Below are positions 17,630-26,853 of a stretch of 64,000 bases of DNA, piece by piece. The position numbers and the translations under genes were made by a program. This DNA is from GCA-2746605 sp963704835 (GTDB taxonomy: Bacteria > Bacteroidota > Ignavibacteria > Ignavibacteriales > Melioribacteraceae): assembly GCA_963704835.1 (NCBI GenBank), contig CAVPHW010000020.1, forward strand, positions 186,001 to 250,000, written 5' to 3'. Within the stretch, counting starts at the first letter, position 1, and every line of letters starts with the position of its first letter. The notes under the pieces were generated by a model. The model was not told the DNA's origin, ran no database searches, and saw nothing but the letters and a program-made list of their open reading frames with translations.

Positions 17630-18970
17630 ATGTCAAAATTTAAAAATGTTATTAAAAGAAGTGGAACAATTGTTCCTTTTACTAAAACAAGAATTATGAA
17701 TGCAATTTACCGCTCAGCCGTTTCGGTTGGTGGGCGTGATAAGGAGCGGGCTCAATTCTTAGCAGATAAAGTTGTAGAACTTCTTGAATTAAAATTTCAA
17801 GATGATTACACTCCAAATATCGAAGAAATTCAAGATGCGGTTGAAAAAGTTTTGGTAGAAAATGGACATGCGAAAGTAGCTAAAGAATATATCATTTATA
17901 GAGAAGAAAGAAATAAGAAAAGACAAGCCGATGCAAAAATTGCTTCTAAGCCTGATGAAAATATTCCTTGGTCAAAAATGTGGCATGTTTTAGATTGGGC
18001 TTCTTCTCATAATCTCAATACAATTGAGAAGTATAATGAAAGAGTTAATAAAAATGAATTTCCACAAATTGTGCATGAATCTGAAGCTGCGTATGAAGAT
18101 GATTTAGATATGGCAGCCGAAATGATATCAGAAAGAACAGATAATCTTAAAATGGTTTTTATTAGTGGACCATCTTCTTCCGGGAAAACAACAACAACAA
18201 TTAAGATAGAGGAAAGGCTAAAAAAGAGAGGATTTAAGTTTGCAACAATGAATGTGGATCACTATTTCTTTGATTTAGAAGAACATCCTAAAGATGAGTT
18301 TGGTGATTATGATTTTGAAACACCTCAGGCACTGGATCTTAAGCTTATTAATGAACATTTACTTAAACTTTCTGAAGGGGAAGAAGTCAAAATTCCGTAT
18401 TACGATTTTAAAGAAGGAAAAAGATATTTAGATAGAACTCCTATGAAGCTTAAGCAAAATGAAATAATTTTAATAGATAGCTTGCATGGATTGTTCCCTG
18501 CATTTAGTAAAGATATTTCTAATGATGTGAAGTTTAAATTATTTTTAGAACCGATTCTTCAAATGAAAGACAGTAACAATAAGTATGTTCAGTGGACAGA
18601 TATCAGATTAATGCGGAGAATGTTAAGGGATTCTGTTCACAGAGCTTATGATCCATTACAAACATTAGAACATTGGCATTATGTGCGTGCAAGTGAATTA
18701 AGAAATATAATTCCATATGCAAATTCTGCCGATTTTATAATCAATAGTGCTATGCCATATGAATTATCATTGTATAAGGCAAGACTCCATTCTCATTTTA
18801 GCGAATGGGAGCAAAAATTTAGGGATAATCCTTTAAAAAAAGATGCTTACCAAAGAGCAAGTCGTATAAATAATTTATTAAATCAGATTGTAGAGATAAA
18901 AGATGATTCACCAATTCCAAAAGATTCTGTTCTAAGAGAATTCATTGGAGGGAGTGTTTTTAAGTATTAA
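17630..18970 (+). CDS. ATP-cone / uridine-kinase-like fusion protein
   Basis: A 446-residue fusion. Residues 1-100 form an ATP-cone domain (KRSGTIVPFTKTRIMNAIYRS... AKEYIIYREERNKKR), the allosteric nucleotide sensor usually found on ribonucleotide reductase or NrdR. Residues 170-440 form a P-loop kinase of the phosphoribulokinase/uridine kinase family with Walker A GPSSSGKTT, the NVDHYFFDLEEHP motif and the DFETPQALDLKL stretch. It probably phosphorylates a nucleoside or related small molecule under nucleotide control. The substrate is not certain. Confidence 0.8.
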   Translation: MSKFKNVIKRSGTIVPFTKTRIMNAIYRSAVSVGGRDKERAQFLADKVVELLELKFQDDYTPNIEEIQDAVEKVLVENGHAKVAKEYIIYREERNKKRQADAKIASKPDENIPWSKMWHVLDWASSHNLNTIEKYNERVNKNEFPQIVHESEAAYEDDLDMAAEMISERTDNLKMVFISGPSSSGKTTTTIKIEERLKKRGFKFATMNVDHYFFDLEEHPKDEFGDYDFETPQALDLKLINEHLLKLSEGEEVKIPYYDFKEGKRYLDRTPMKLKQNEIILIDSLHGLFPAFSKDISNDVKFKLFLEPILQMKDSNNKYVQWTDIRLMRRMLRDSVHRAYDPLQTLEHWHYVRASELRNIIPYANSADFIINSAMPYELSLYKARLHSHFSEWEQKFRDNPLKKDAYQRASRINNLLNQIVEIKDDSPIPKDSVLREFIGGSVFKY

Positions 18971-19043
18971 AATTCTGTACTTAAGAAAAACTCGCATCAA
19001 ATTTTATCTAACTATTTTAGTTTAAAATACTCTATAAACAAAA

Positions 19044-19078
19044 TTGGTCATTACGATTTTAATTTTCGCAATGACCAA
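19044..19078. terminator. Bidirectional hairpin between convergent genes
   Basis: TTGGTCATT (19044-19052) pairs with AATGACCAA (19070-19078), with a further CGA/TCG pairing inside after one mismatch. It lies between the 3' ends of the kinase fusion (+) and the YbjQ gene (-), where a shared terminator is expected. The T-run is weak on both sides. Confidence 0.6.
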
Positions 19079-19103
19079 ATAATTATTTGAGAATGATTAT
19101 TTT

Positions 19104-19427
19104 TTAATCTTCAATTAAAACAGCAGTTCCACTTGCAGCAACCATTAACATACTTCCGCCTGAAGCAATAGTTTCATAGTCTAAATCAACTCCAATGATA
19201 GCATTACCACCAAGAGATTTTGTCTGATCCATCAGTTCTTCCAAAGCTATATTTTTCGCCTTTTTTAATTCAGCTTCGTAAGCTGCAGATCTTCCACCAA
19301 TTATATCTCTAATTCCTGCAAATATATCTTTAAAAATATTCGCGCCTAAAATTGCTTCCCCAGAAACTAACCCTAAATATTTTATAATTTTTTTACCTTC
19401 TATTGTGTTGGTTGTGGTAATTAACAT
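19104..19427 (-). CDS. YbjQ/UPF0145 family protein
   Basis: A 107-residue protein of the YbjQ family, often called a heavy-metal-binding domain protein. The family sequence is clear: TTTNTIEGKKIIKYLGLVSGEAILG, GGRSAAYEAELKKAKNIALEEL, and ALGGNAIIGVDLDYE-like SLGGNAIIGVDLDYE. The fold forms a pentamer; function is unknown. A strong ribosome-binding site (AGGAG) precedes the ATG. It is transcribed against its neighbours. Confidence 0.9.
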   Translation of the reverse strand: MLITTTNTIEGKKIIKYLGLVSGEAILGANIFKDIFAGIRDIIGGRSAAYEAELKKAKNIALEELMDQTKSLGGNAIIGVDLDYETIASGGSMLMVAASGTAVLIED

Positions 19428-19511
19428 ATTTAATCTCCTAAGAATTAGTGTATAAATGAAATAATATAAATAAATTTAAGAAATTAATTATAAACATTTT
19501 GAAGAACTAAG

Positions 19512-20615
19512 ATGAACGAAACTTTTGCTGAAATAAACACCAAGAATTTAATTTTTAATTACACAAAGATTAGGAAAAAAACCAAAACAAAGGTTCTAGC
19601 GGTTGTAAAAGCTGATGCTTACGGTCATGGAATGAGGGAGTGCGTAAAATCATTAGAGGGTCTTAGTGACTCGCCTGAATATTATGGTGTCGCATTATTA
19701 GAAGAAGCCATTGAACTTAGAAGTTCAAAAATTACCAATAAACCAATTTTATGTTTTTCACCTATTGATTTGAATGAATTGGATGTGTACTGGAAAAAAA
19801 AGATTATTCCTACCATCACTTCTGAACAGAGTATTGATAAATTGTTAAAGGTGAAATTAAAAAGCAAATTAATTGTGCATGTTAAAATTAATACTGGTAT
19901 GAACAGACTTGGAATTAAATACTCAACTGCAATCAAATATATTCAAAAATTAAAGCGAAATAGTCAAATTGTTATAGATGGAATTTACACACATTTTGCT
20001 ACTTCAGATGAAAAGAATAAAGATTTTGCAAATACTCAATTAAAAAGGTTTGTTGATATTATTCATAATTTAAAAAAAACAAATATTGATTTTGGGCTTG
20101 CACATGCTGCAAATAGTGGGGCAATTTTAGATATGAATGATTCATATTTAGATATGGTTAGACCAGGAATTTCTCTTTACGGATATTATCCTTCATTAGA
20201 AACTTCTGAGTCGATTCAGTTAAAACCAGTCATGGCATTAAAATCGAAAATTTCTAATATTATGGAAATTGAAAAGGGTGAAACAGTTGGTTATGGTAGG
20301 CATTATAAAGCTCAAAAAAGAACTAGAATTGGGACTGTGCCAATCGGGTATGCAGATGGTTTGCAAAGAGCTTTAAGCAATAGAATATCAGTTATGGCAA
20401 ACAATAAATTAGTCAAACAGCTTGGCAGAGTTTCCATGGATAGAATAAGCGTTGAATTAGATAACAATTCCAAAGTAGGTGCGGAAATAATTGTAATAGG
20501 TAAAAAAGGTAAACTAGAAATAACAGCATGGGATTGGTCAAATAAACTAAATACAATTCCTTATGAAATTACTTGTAATATTAGCAAAAGAGTGAAGAGA
20601 AAATATATAACTTAA
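19512..20615 (+). CDS. alr: Alanine racemase
   Basis: A 367-residue PLP enzyme that interconverts L- and D-alanine for cell-wall synthesis. The PLP lysine is in AVVKADAYGHG near the N-terminus, and the catalytic tyrosine of the C-terminal beta-domain is in VGYGRHYKAQKRTRIGTVPIGYADG. TGMNRLGI and VRPGISLYGY are further conserved parts. Length is typical and no lesion is seen. Confidence 0.95.
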   Translation: MNETFAEINTKNLIFNYTKIRKKTKTKVLAVVKADAYGHGMRECVKSLEGLSDSPEYYGVALLEEAIELRSSKITNKPILCFSPIDLNELDVYWKKKIIPTITSEQSIDKLLKVKLKSKLIVHVKINTGMNRLGIKYSTAIKYIQKLKRNSQIVIDGIYTHFATSDEKNKDFANTQLKRFVDIIHNLKKTNIDFGLAHAANSGAILDMNDSYLDMVRPGISLYGYYPSLETSESIQLKPVMALKSKISNIMEIEKGETVGYGRHYKAQKRTRIGTVPIGYADGLQRALSNRISVMANNKLVKQLGRVSMDRISVELDNNSKVGAEIIVIGKKGKLEITAWDWSNKLNTIPYEITCNISKRVKRKYIT

Positions 20616-20708
20616 TTCAAAAATGTGAGCAAAAATTCTTATCTTTCATCATTAAATTAGGTCGATTTAGCTTGTGATTTCAAGCGAAAATTAAATGAGG
20701 AAAATTTT

Positions 20709-21776
20709 ATGGAATTATTTGCAGTAATTATGGCAGGAGGGGTCGGATCAAGGTTTTGGCCTAGAAGTAAACAAGATAGACCAAAACAGCTTATTAGAAT
20801 ATTTGGCGATAATACAATGATCCAAGATACTGTTAAGCGGTTAGAAGGGCTAATTAAGAACGAAAATATTTTTATTATTACCAATCAAATTCAAAAACAA
20901 AGTGTTGAAGATCAATTAAGTTTAATTCCAAAAGATAATATTATTGCAGAACCATTTGGAAAAAATACTGCTGCTTGTATTGGACTTGCATCAATTCTAA
21001 TTCATCAAAAATCTAAAAATGCTGTAACAATTATTCTTCCTTCTGATCATCTAATCCATGATGTTGAAGGTTTTCAAAATACCCTACTAAAAGCAGCAAA
21101 TTTTGCAAATAATTCTGAAGGATTGGTTACTATTGGCATTAAGCCGACTAGACCGGAAACGGGTTATGGTTATATTCAAGTGGTTGATGAAGAAATTGAA
21201 GAAGATATTTTTAAAGTGCAAACCTTTGCTGAGAAACCAAATTTATCTACTGCCAAAAGGTTTATTGAAGCTGGTGATTTCTTGTGGAACTCCGGTATGT
21301 TTATTTGGAAAACAGAAGTAATATTAAATGAAATAAAATTGTATTTGCCAGAACTTCATGATGGATTATTAGAATTAGAAAAATCAATTGAACAAAATAA
21401 TTTTTATGAGACTTTAACAAAAGTTTATGGTCAGCTAATTAGTGTTTCAATTGATTATGGCATCATGGAAAAATCCAATAAAGTTAATTTAATTAAAGGT
21501 GGTTTTGATTGGAGCGATGTTGGAAGTTGGGAAGAAGTTTATCAGCTTTCACCAAAAGATGAAAATAGTAATGCAAGTATTGGTGGTTTATACGCTGAAA
21601 ATTCTTTTGGGAATTATGTGTTTAATCCAAACAAGTTTACTGCTATTGTTGGACTTGAAAATATTATTGTAATCGAAACAGACGATGCTTTATTAATTTG
21701 TAATAGAGAACATGCACAAGATGTAAAAAATGTTGTTGAACACTTAAAAATGAATAATAAAGATAGTTTATTATAA
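20709..21776 (+). CDS. manC: Mannose-1-phosphate guanylyltransferase
   Basis: A 355-residue nucleotidyltransferase with the pyrophosphorylase signature MAGGVGSRFWPRSKQDRPKQL. Further conserved parts are EPFGKNTAACIGLA, LPSDHLI, GYGYIQV, FAEKPN and FLWNSGMF. It makes GDP-mannose from Man-1-P and GTP. There is no fused phosphomannose isomerase domain. Man-1-P is also the product of the GH130 phosphorylases in the mannan locus 25 kb away, so the pathways may connect. A good ribosome-binding site (GAGGAA) precedes the ATG. Confidence 0.9.
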   Translation: MELFAVIMAGGVGSRFWPRSKQDRPKQLIRIFGDNTMIQDTVKRLEGLIKNENIFIITNQIQKQSVEDQLSLIPKDNIIAEPFGKNTAACIGLASILIHQKSKNAVTIILPSDHLIHDVEGFQNTLLKAANFANNSEGLVTIGIKPTRPETGYGYIQVVDEEIEEDIFKVQTFAEKPNLSTAKRFIEAGDFLWNSGMFIWKTEVILNEIKLYLPELHDGLLELEKSIEQNNFYETLTKVYGQLISVSIDYGIMEKSNKVNLIKGGFDWSDVGSWEEVYQLSPKDENSNASIGGLYAENSFGNYVFNPNKFTAIVGLENIIVIETDDALLICNREHAQDVKNVVEHLKMNNKDSLL

Positions 21777-21777
21777 T

Positions 21778-22442
21778 ATGGCAGCTAAGAAAAAGTTAAT
21801 TACCGAAAAAGATATTTTTGATGCTATTCTTAAAGGCAAAAAGAAATTTGAAATTTATGGTAATGAAATATTTACACCTGCTGCTAAAGATAGAATTCAT
21901 GATTCTGGGATAAAACTCATACAAGTTTCTGTATCCTCAGAAGATTCTAAAATATCAAAAATCTTCTCTCTCCGTTTTACAATTATAAAAAGTTAGCAAT
22001 TGGTTGCGACCATACTGGTTTTAAACTTAAAGGAATTATCGTTCCAATATTGAAAGAACAAGGATATGAAATAATTGATGTTGGTACTTTTGACGAATCT
22101 TCATGCGATTATCCAGATTTTGCATTAAAAGTGGCTGAGGAAGTATTTAGAGGAAATGTATATTTTGGAATTATATTGGACGCAACTGGAATTCCATCTT
22201 CAATTACTGCTAATAAAATTAACGGAATTAGGGCAGCAACGTGTTATAATGAATTTTCTGCTAGAAGTGCAAGAGAACATAATAACGCAAATATTATCGT
22301 TCTCGGAGCTAAAACTCTTGGGGATGAGACAGTCAAATCAATTTTACAAGTTTGGCTTAATAGTTCGTTCCTTGGTGAAAGACATCAAAAAAGGCTAGAC
22401 AAAATTACTGATATTGAAAAAAATAAATCAAAGAATAACTGA
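21778..22442 (+). CDS. RpiB-like sugar-phosphate isomerase with N-terminal EutQ-like domain (frameshifted)
   Basis: Two frames join into one protein if an indel in the TC repeat near 21967-21976 is corrected. Residues 1-60 (ITEKDIFDAILKGKKKFEIYGNEIFTPAAKDRIHDSGIKLI) resemble the short N-terminal domain of ethanolamine/propanediol-utilisation proteins. An RpiB/LacAB domain follows, beginning LAIGCDHTGFKLKG. Where RpiB normally reads CGTGIGMSI, this protein reads DATGIPSSI, so the catalytic cysteine is an aspartate. DYPDFALKVAEEV, NKINGIRAATCYNEFSARSAREHNNANI and WLNSSFLGERHQ(K)R are conserved. It may therefore use another base or have a different role from ribose-5-phosphate isomerase. It follows manC by one base. 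Confidence 0.78.
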
Positions 22443-22463
22443 ACGATTGCATAGGGAATAAAA

Positions 22464-23219
22464 TTGGTTATTGCTGATTATCAGGTTGCCTCAAATATTC
22501 AAATCGCAGCAAATACATTTTTAATTGGTTTAGAATCGAGTTTACCACTTGGCTCTGTTTTACCTGGACAATTTTTTAACATAAAAGTGTCCGATGGTTA
22601 TTTCCCACTTTTGAGGAGACCTTTCAGCGTTTCCGATATTTCAGATAACAAATTATTTTTTATGTATAAAGTTGTGGGTGAGGGAACCAAGATTCTATCC
22701 AAAAAGACAATAGGTGATAAACTTAATTTACTTGGACCTCTTGGAAATTCATTTAAAATTGATGAAAACTTTGATCAAGCAATTTTAATTGGAGGTGGAA
22801 TTGGTATTGCTCCATTCCCATTTTTGATTAAAAAGTTAAAAAATATAAAAACAAGTGTTTTGTTTGGAGTGCGTTCTAAAGAAGAAGCTCATACATATGG
22901 TTTAACAAATGTTCATTATGCTTCCGATGATGGATCAATCGGTTCAAAAGGAACCGTTGTTGAACTTTTAGATACTCAAATTAAAGATTATGAAAATGGT
23001 AAAACTAAAATATTTGCTTGTGGTCCAAATCCTATGTTCAGATCATTAAAAAAGTATTTAATAAATAAAAATATTGAATGTGAAATATCAATGGAAAGTT
23101 CTATGGCGTGTGGGTTTGGTATTTGCCAAGGTTGTCCGGTTCAGTATAAAGATGATTCTAGTTACAATTTAATTTGCAAAGACGGACCAATTTTTAACAT
23201 TAATGATGTTGAAATATGA
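22464..23219 (+). CDS. pyrK: Dihydroorotate dehydrogenase B electron-transfer subunit
   Basis: A 251-residue flavoprotein-iron-sulphur subunit. It starts with TTG, preceded by AGGGA. FAD is bound by RRPFSVSD and the GGGIGIAPFPFL region binds the pyridine nucleotide. The [2Fe-2S] cysteines are in ACGFGICQGCPV and a final cysteine in LICKDGP. It passes electrons from PyrD to NAD+ in pyrimidine synthesis. The stop overlaps the pyrD start (ATGA). Confidence 0.93.
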   Translation: MVIADYQVASNIQIAANTFLIGLESSLPLGSVLPGQFFNIKVSDGYFPLLRRPFSVSDISDNKLFFMYKVVGEGTKILSKKTIGDKLNLLGPLGNSFKIDENFDQAILIGGGIGIAPFPFLIKKLKNIKTSVLFGVRSKEEAHTYGLTNVHYASDDGSIGSKGTVVELLDTQIKDYENGKTKIFACGPNPMFRSLKKYLINKNIECEISMESSMACGFGICQGCPVQYKDDSSYNLICKDGPIFNINDVEI

Positions 23220-24133
23220 TTCCAATCGACTTATCAGTTAATATCGGATCTCTGAAATTAAAAAATCCAATTATGTTGGCTTCCGGCACTGTTGGCTACG
23301 GAAATGAAATCGCTGAGTTTACTGATTTAAGTAAAATAGGCGCAATAGTTACTAAATCAATTTCTTTAAAGCCTCGCAAAGGTAATCCGCCACAAAGAAT
23401 TACTGAAACTGCTTCTGGAATGCTGAATGCAATTGGTCTTGCAAATGTTGGTGTTGAAGAGTTTATAAAAAATAAAATACCATTTTTGGAAAAGTTAAAT
23501 TCTACCTTAATTTGCAATATAGCTGCGAGTAGTATCGAAGAATATGTTGAGTGTGTGCAAATATTAACCATTCAAGAAGCTATTAAAGGATTCGAAATAA
23601 ATGTCTCTTGTCCGAATGTTAAAGAAGGTGGGTTAATTTTCGGGAATGATATTTCCGCTGTTGGTAGAATAACAGAATTGGTAAGGTCTAAAACAGACAA
23701 ACCAATAATTATTAAACTCTCTCCAAATACATCAGACATTGCTGATTTTGCTGCAGTTGCTAAAAAAGAGGGAGCTGATGCAGTTTCAGCCATAAACACT
23801 CTTGTCGGAACTGCATTTGATATTTATTCTAGAAAACCCAAAATAAAAAATATCACTGGTGGACTTTCCGGTCCCGCGATTAAACCTGTTGCCCTTGCAA
23901 AGGTACTGGAAATAAGTAGAAAAGTTGATATTCCAATCATTGGAATTGGCGGGATCATGAATTGGAAAGATGCTATTGAGTTTATGATAGTTGGAGCCAC
24001 CGCGTTTCAACTTGGGACGGTAAATTTCATCAATCCCCAAGCAAGTCTTGAAATTATAGACGGATTAATAAATTACTGCACTGAAACCAATCATCAGAAA
24101 ATATCAGAAATTACTGCTTCAAGAATAATTTAA
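23216..24133 (+). CDS. pyrD: Dihydroorotate dehydrogenase B catalytic subunit
   Basis: A 305-residue FMN barrel of the class 1B dihydroorotate dehydrogenase, oxidising dihydroorotate to orotate. It has NPIMLASGTVGYG, the KSISLKPRKGNPPQR loop, the catalytic-cysteine motif NVSCPNVKEGG, KLSPNTSDI, and GGLSGPAIKP plus GIGGIMNW for FMN phosphate. It overlaps pyrK by 4 bases, and the two form a heterotetramer. folC overlaps its stop by one base. Confidence 0.95.
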   Translation: MIPIDLSVNIGSLKLKNPIMLASGTVGYGNEIAEFTDLSKIGAIVTKSISLKPRKGNPPQRITETASGMLNAIGLANVGVEEFIKNKIPFLEKLNSTLICNIAASSIEEYVECVQILTIQEAIKGFEINVSCPNVKEGGLIFGNDISAVGRITELVRSKTDKPIIIKLSPNTSDIADFAAVAKKEGADAVSAINTLVGTAFDIYSRKPKIKNITGGLSGPAIKPVALAKVLEISRKVDIPIIGIGGIMNWKDAIEFMIVGATAFQLGTVNFINPQASLEIIDGLINYCTETNHQKISEITASRII

Positions 24134-25392
24134 TGAATATTGATTCTGCACTCGAAAAAATTTACTCTTTAAAACAGTTCCACATCAAACTTGGTTTGGA
24201 AAACATAACTAAGTTGTTAAATCATATCGGGAACCCTCAAAGTAATTTTAAAACATTTCATGTTGCAGGTTCAAATGGAAAGGGAAGCACTTGTTCATTT
24301 ATGGCAAGTATTCTTCAAGAACATGGATTTAAGGTTGGTCTTTATACTTCACCACATCTAGTCAAGTTTAATGAAAGAATTAGAATTAACGGAAAGACAA
24401 TTTCTGATGATGAAATTGTAAGTTTCCTAGAATCAAATAGAAAATTTATTGATGAAGAAAAGCCTACTTTTTTTGAGATAGCAACTGCAATGGCTTTTGA
24501 TTATTTCAAAAAACATAAAGTTGATTACGCAGTTATAGAAACCGGCTTAGGAGGCAGATTAGATGCTACTAACACAATTATTCCGTTGGCATCAGTAATT
24601 ACAAGTATTAGTCTTGAACACACAAGAATACTTGGTTCAACTATACAAAAAATTGCTTTTGAAAAGGCTGGGATTATTAAAAATAAGGTGTCCGTGTTTA
24701 TTGGCAGAATACCTCCCAAGGCAAGAATAACAATTAAGAAAATTGCCAAATCCAATAAATCTGAATTATTTGACTTGAGAGAAAGTATTGTTTTTAGGGA
24801 TAAAAAATATAAAGTTGCGCTACGTAGTGGAGTATTCGAAATAAATTTAATTGCATTACCCGGTGTTCATCAAAAATATAATGCTGCTTTAGCTATTAAA
24901 ACCCTTGATACAATTTTACCCAATTTGGAATTAAACAAAATTGAACGCGGTCTCGATAATGTTTTATCCAATAGTGGGTTACAAGGAAGGTATGAAAGAT
25001 TTAGCGAAATCCCTTCAGTAATATTTGATGCTGCCCATAATTTAGAAGGTATTAAAGGTTTTGTTCAAGAGTTTAAGAAAGAAAAATCGCTATATTCTGA
25101 ATGCAATTTGATTTATGGAGCTTTAAACGATAAGAGTAATAGACAAATGCTTAAAATGCTTAAACCATATTTTGACAATGTCTTTGTAACAAGTATTAAA
25201 AATGAAAGAGCGGTAACCGTTAAAGAACTGGTTTCAATTGCAAAAGAAGTTGATATTAAGGTTTCCGTTATAGATAAACCAGAAAAACTTATCAAAAAAT
25301 TTATAAAAGAAACAAAAGATAAAAAATGTTTGGTGGTATTAGGAAGTATCTATTTATTGGGTGAAATAAAAACGAAACTACTCAAAAATTAA
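24133..25392 (+). CDS. folC: Bifunctional folylpolyglutamate/dihydrofolate synthase
   Basis: A 419-residue Mur-ligase-family enzyme that adds glutamate to folates. The P-loop is VAGSNGKGSTCSF, followed by the folate loop YTSPHLVKFNERIRING, the ETGLGGRLDATN motif and the SLEHTRILGSTIQKIAFEKAGI loop. The C-terminal domain has QGRYERF and FDAAHN. Length and motif order are those of the family. Confidence 0.93.
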   Translation: MNIDSALEKIYSLKQFHIKLGLENITKLLNHIGNPQSNFKTFHVAGSNGKGSTCSFMASILQEHGFKVGLYTSPHLVKFNERIRINGKTISDDEIVSFLESNRKFIDEEKPTFFEIATAMAFDYFKKHKVDYAVIETGLGGRLDATNTIIPLASVITSISLEHTRILGSTIQKIAFEKAGIIKNKVSVFIGRIPPKARITIKKIAKSNKSELFDLRESIVFRDKKYKVALRSGVFEINLIALPGVHQKYNAALAIKTLDTILPNLELNKIERGLDNVLSNSGLQGRYERFSEIPSVIFDAAHNLEGIKGFVQEFKKEKSLYSECNLIYGALNDKSNRQMLKMLKPYFDNVFVTSIKNERAVTVKELVSIAKEVDIKVSVIDKPEKLIKKFIKETKDKKCLVVLGSIYLLGEIKTKLLKN

Positions 25393-25543
25393 CTTGACTT
25401 TATTACCAAATAGACATAGCTTTGAATGTACTTCTTGGTCCATTCAGTAAATTCATAATTAAAAAAAAACATTATAATTCAACGAATCCCCTAAGAAAAA
25501 CTTGTCAAATAAAATTCATATTTAAATAAAATAGTAGGTTTTT

Positions 25544-26797
25544 ATGCCAATGGATATTTCCACGTTAAAATCAAAAAAAATTGTTGACTTACTTCAGATT
25601 GCTAAGGAATACAAACTAACCGGAGTAAATGATTTAAGAAAACAAGAACTCATTTTCCAAATTCTAGAAGCCCAAACAAAGAAAGATGGATTAACTTTTT
25701 CTCAAGGGGTCCTGGAAGTTTTATCAGATGGGTATGGATTTCTAAGATCCGCAGATTATAACTATTTGCCATCACCTGATGACATTTATGTTTCTCCTTC
25801 TCAAATTAAAAGATTTAGTTTAAGAACTGGTGATCATGTAAGTGGGCAGGTTAGACCACCAAAAGAAGGAGAAAGATTTTTCGCCTTACTTAGAGTTGAG
25901 GCTGTAAATGGAAAAGATCCTGAAGAAATTAGAGGCAGAACACTTTTTGATAACTTAACACCGTTATATCCAACAAAGAGAATTAAATTAGAGTCTGTTC
26001 CTGGTGAATATTCTATGAGAATAATGGATTTATTGGCTCCAATAGGAAAAGGTCAAAGAGGCTTGATTGTTTCGCCACCCAAAACCGGAAAAACTGTACT
26101 TCTTCAAAAGATTGCTAACTCAATTACTCGAAATCACCCAGAAATAAAATTGATTTTGCTATTGATTGATGAGAGACCTGAAGAAGTTACTGATATGCAA
26201 AGATCGGTTCAAGCTGAAGTAATTAGTTCTACTTTTGATGAACCACCAGAAAGACACGTACAAGTTGCAAATATGGTTATTGAAAAAGCTAAGCGAATGG
26301 TTGAAGCAGGTGATGATGTTGTTATCTTTTTAGATAGTATTACAAGATTAGCAAGAGCACATAATACAACCCAACCTCATAGTGGAAGAATTCTTTCGGG
26401 AGGTGTTGATTCAAACGCATTGCACAAACCTAAAAGATTTTTTGGTGCAGCAAGAAATATTGAAGATGGTGGAAGTTTGACAATATTAGCAACAGCTTTA
26501 ATTGATACAGGGAGTAGGATGGATGAGGTTATATTTGAAGAATTCAAAGGAACAGGTAACCTTGAAATCGTTCTTGATAGAGCTCTATCTGATAGAAGAA
26601 TTTTCCCAGCTTTCGATGTAAATAAATCCGGAACTAGAAAAGAAGAACTTCTCCTTACAGAAGATGAACTGAACAAGGTTTGGATTTTAAGAAAACTATT
26701 AGGCAAATATGATACGATTGAAGCAATGGATTTCGTTCTTGATAGAATGAAAGGGACTAAAAACAATAAAGAATTTTTACTAAGCATGAACAGTTAG
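25544..26797 (+). CDS. rho: Transcription termination factor Rho
   Basis: A 417-residue hexameric RNA helicase. The N-terminal helical part (about 1-50) is followed by the RNA-binding OSB domain (GVLEVLSDGYGFLRS... DIYVSPSQIKRFSLRTGD). The ATPase core has Walker A (SPPKTGKTVLLQ), Walker B (VVIFLDSITRLARAHN), the Q-loop GGVDSNALHKPKRFFGAARN and LTEDELNKVWILRKLL. It lacks the long disordered insertion seen in many Bacteroidota Rho proteins. A 151-base gap before it probably holds the promoter. Confidence 0.96.
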   Translation: MPMDISTLKSKKIVDLLQIAKEYKLTGVNDLRKQELIFQILEAQTKKDGLTFSQGVLEVLSDGYGFLRSADYNYLPSPDDIYVSPSQIKRFSLRTGDHVSGQVRPPKEGERFFALLRVEAVNGKDPEEIRGRTLFDNLTPLYPTKRIKLESVPGEYSMRIMDLLAPIGKGQRGLIVSPPKTGKTVLLQKIANSITRNHPEIKLILLLIDERPEEVTDMQRSVQAEVISSTFDEPPERHVQVANMVIEKAKRMVEAGDDVVIFLDSITRLARAHNTTQPHSGRILSGGVDSNALHKPKRFFGAARNIEDGGSLTILATALIDTGSRMDEVIFEEFKGTGNLEIVLDRALSDRRIFPAFDVNKSGTRKEELLLTEDELNKVWILRKLLGKYDTIEAMDFVLDRMKGTKNNKEFLLSMNS

Positions 26798-26853
26798 TTA
26801 TTAGTAATATTTTTAGTTGGAATTTCTCAATTTTTATTTGTTTTTGAAAGGAT

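Noticed and set aside
26377..26787. 136-codon open frame on the - strand
   Set aside because: It lies opposite the rho gene, has serine/leucine-rich antisense composition and no ribosome-binding site; rho is certain on the + strand.
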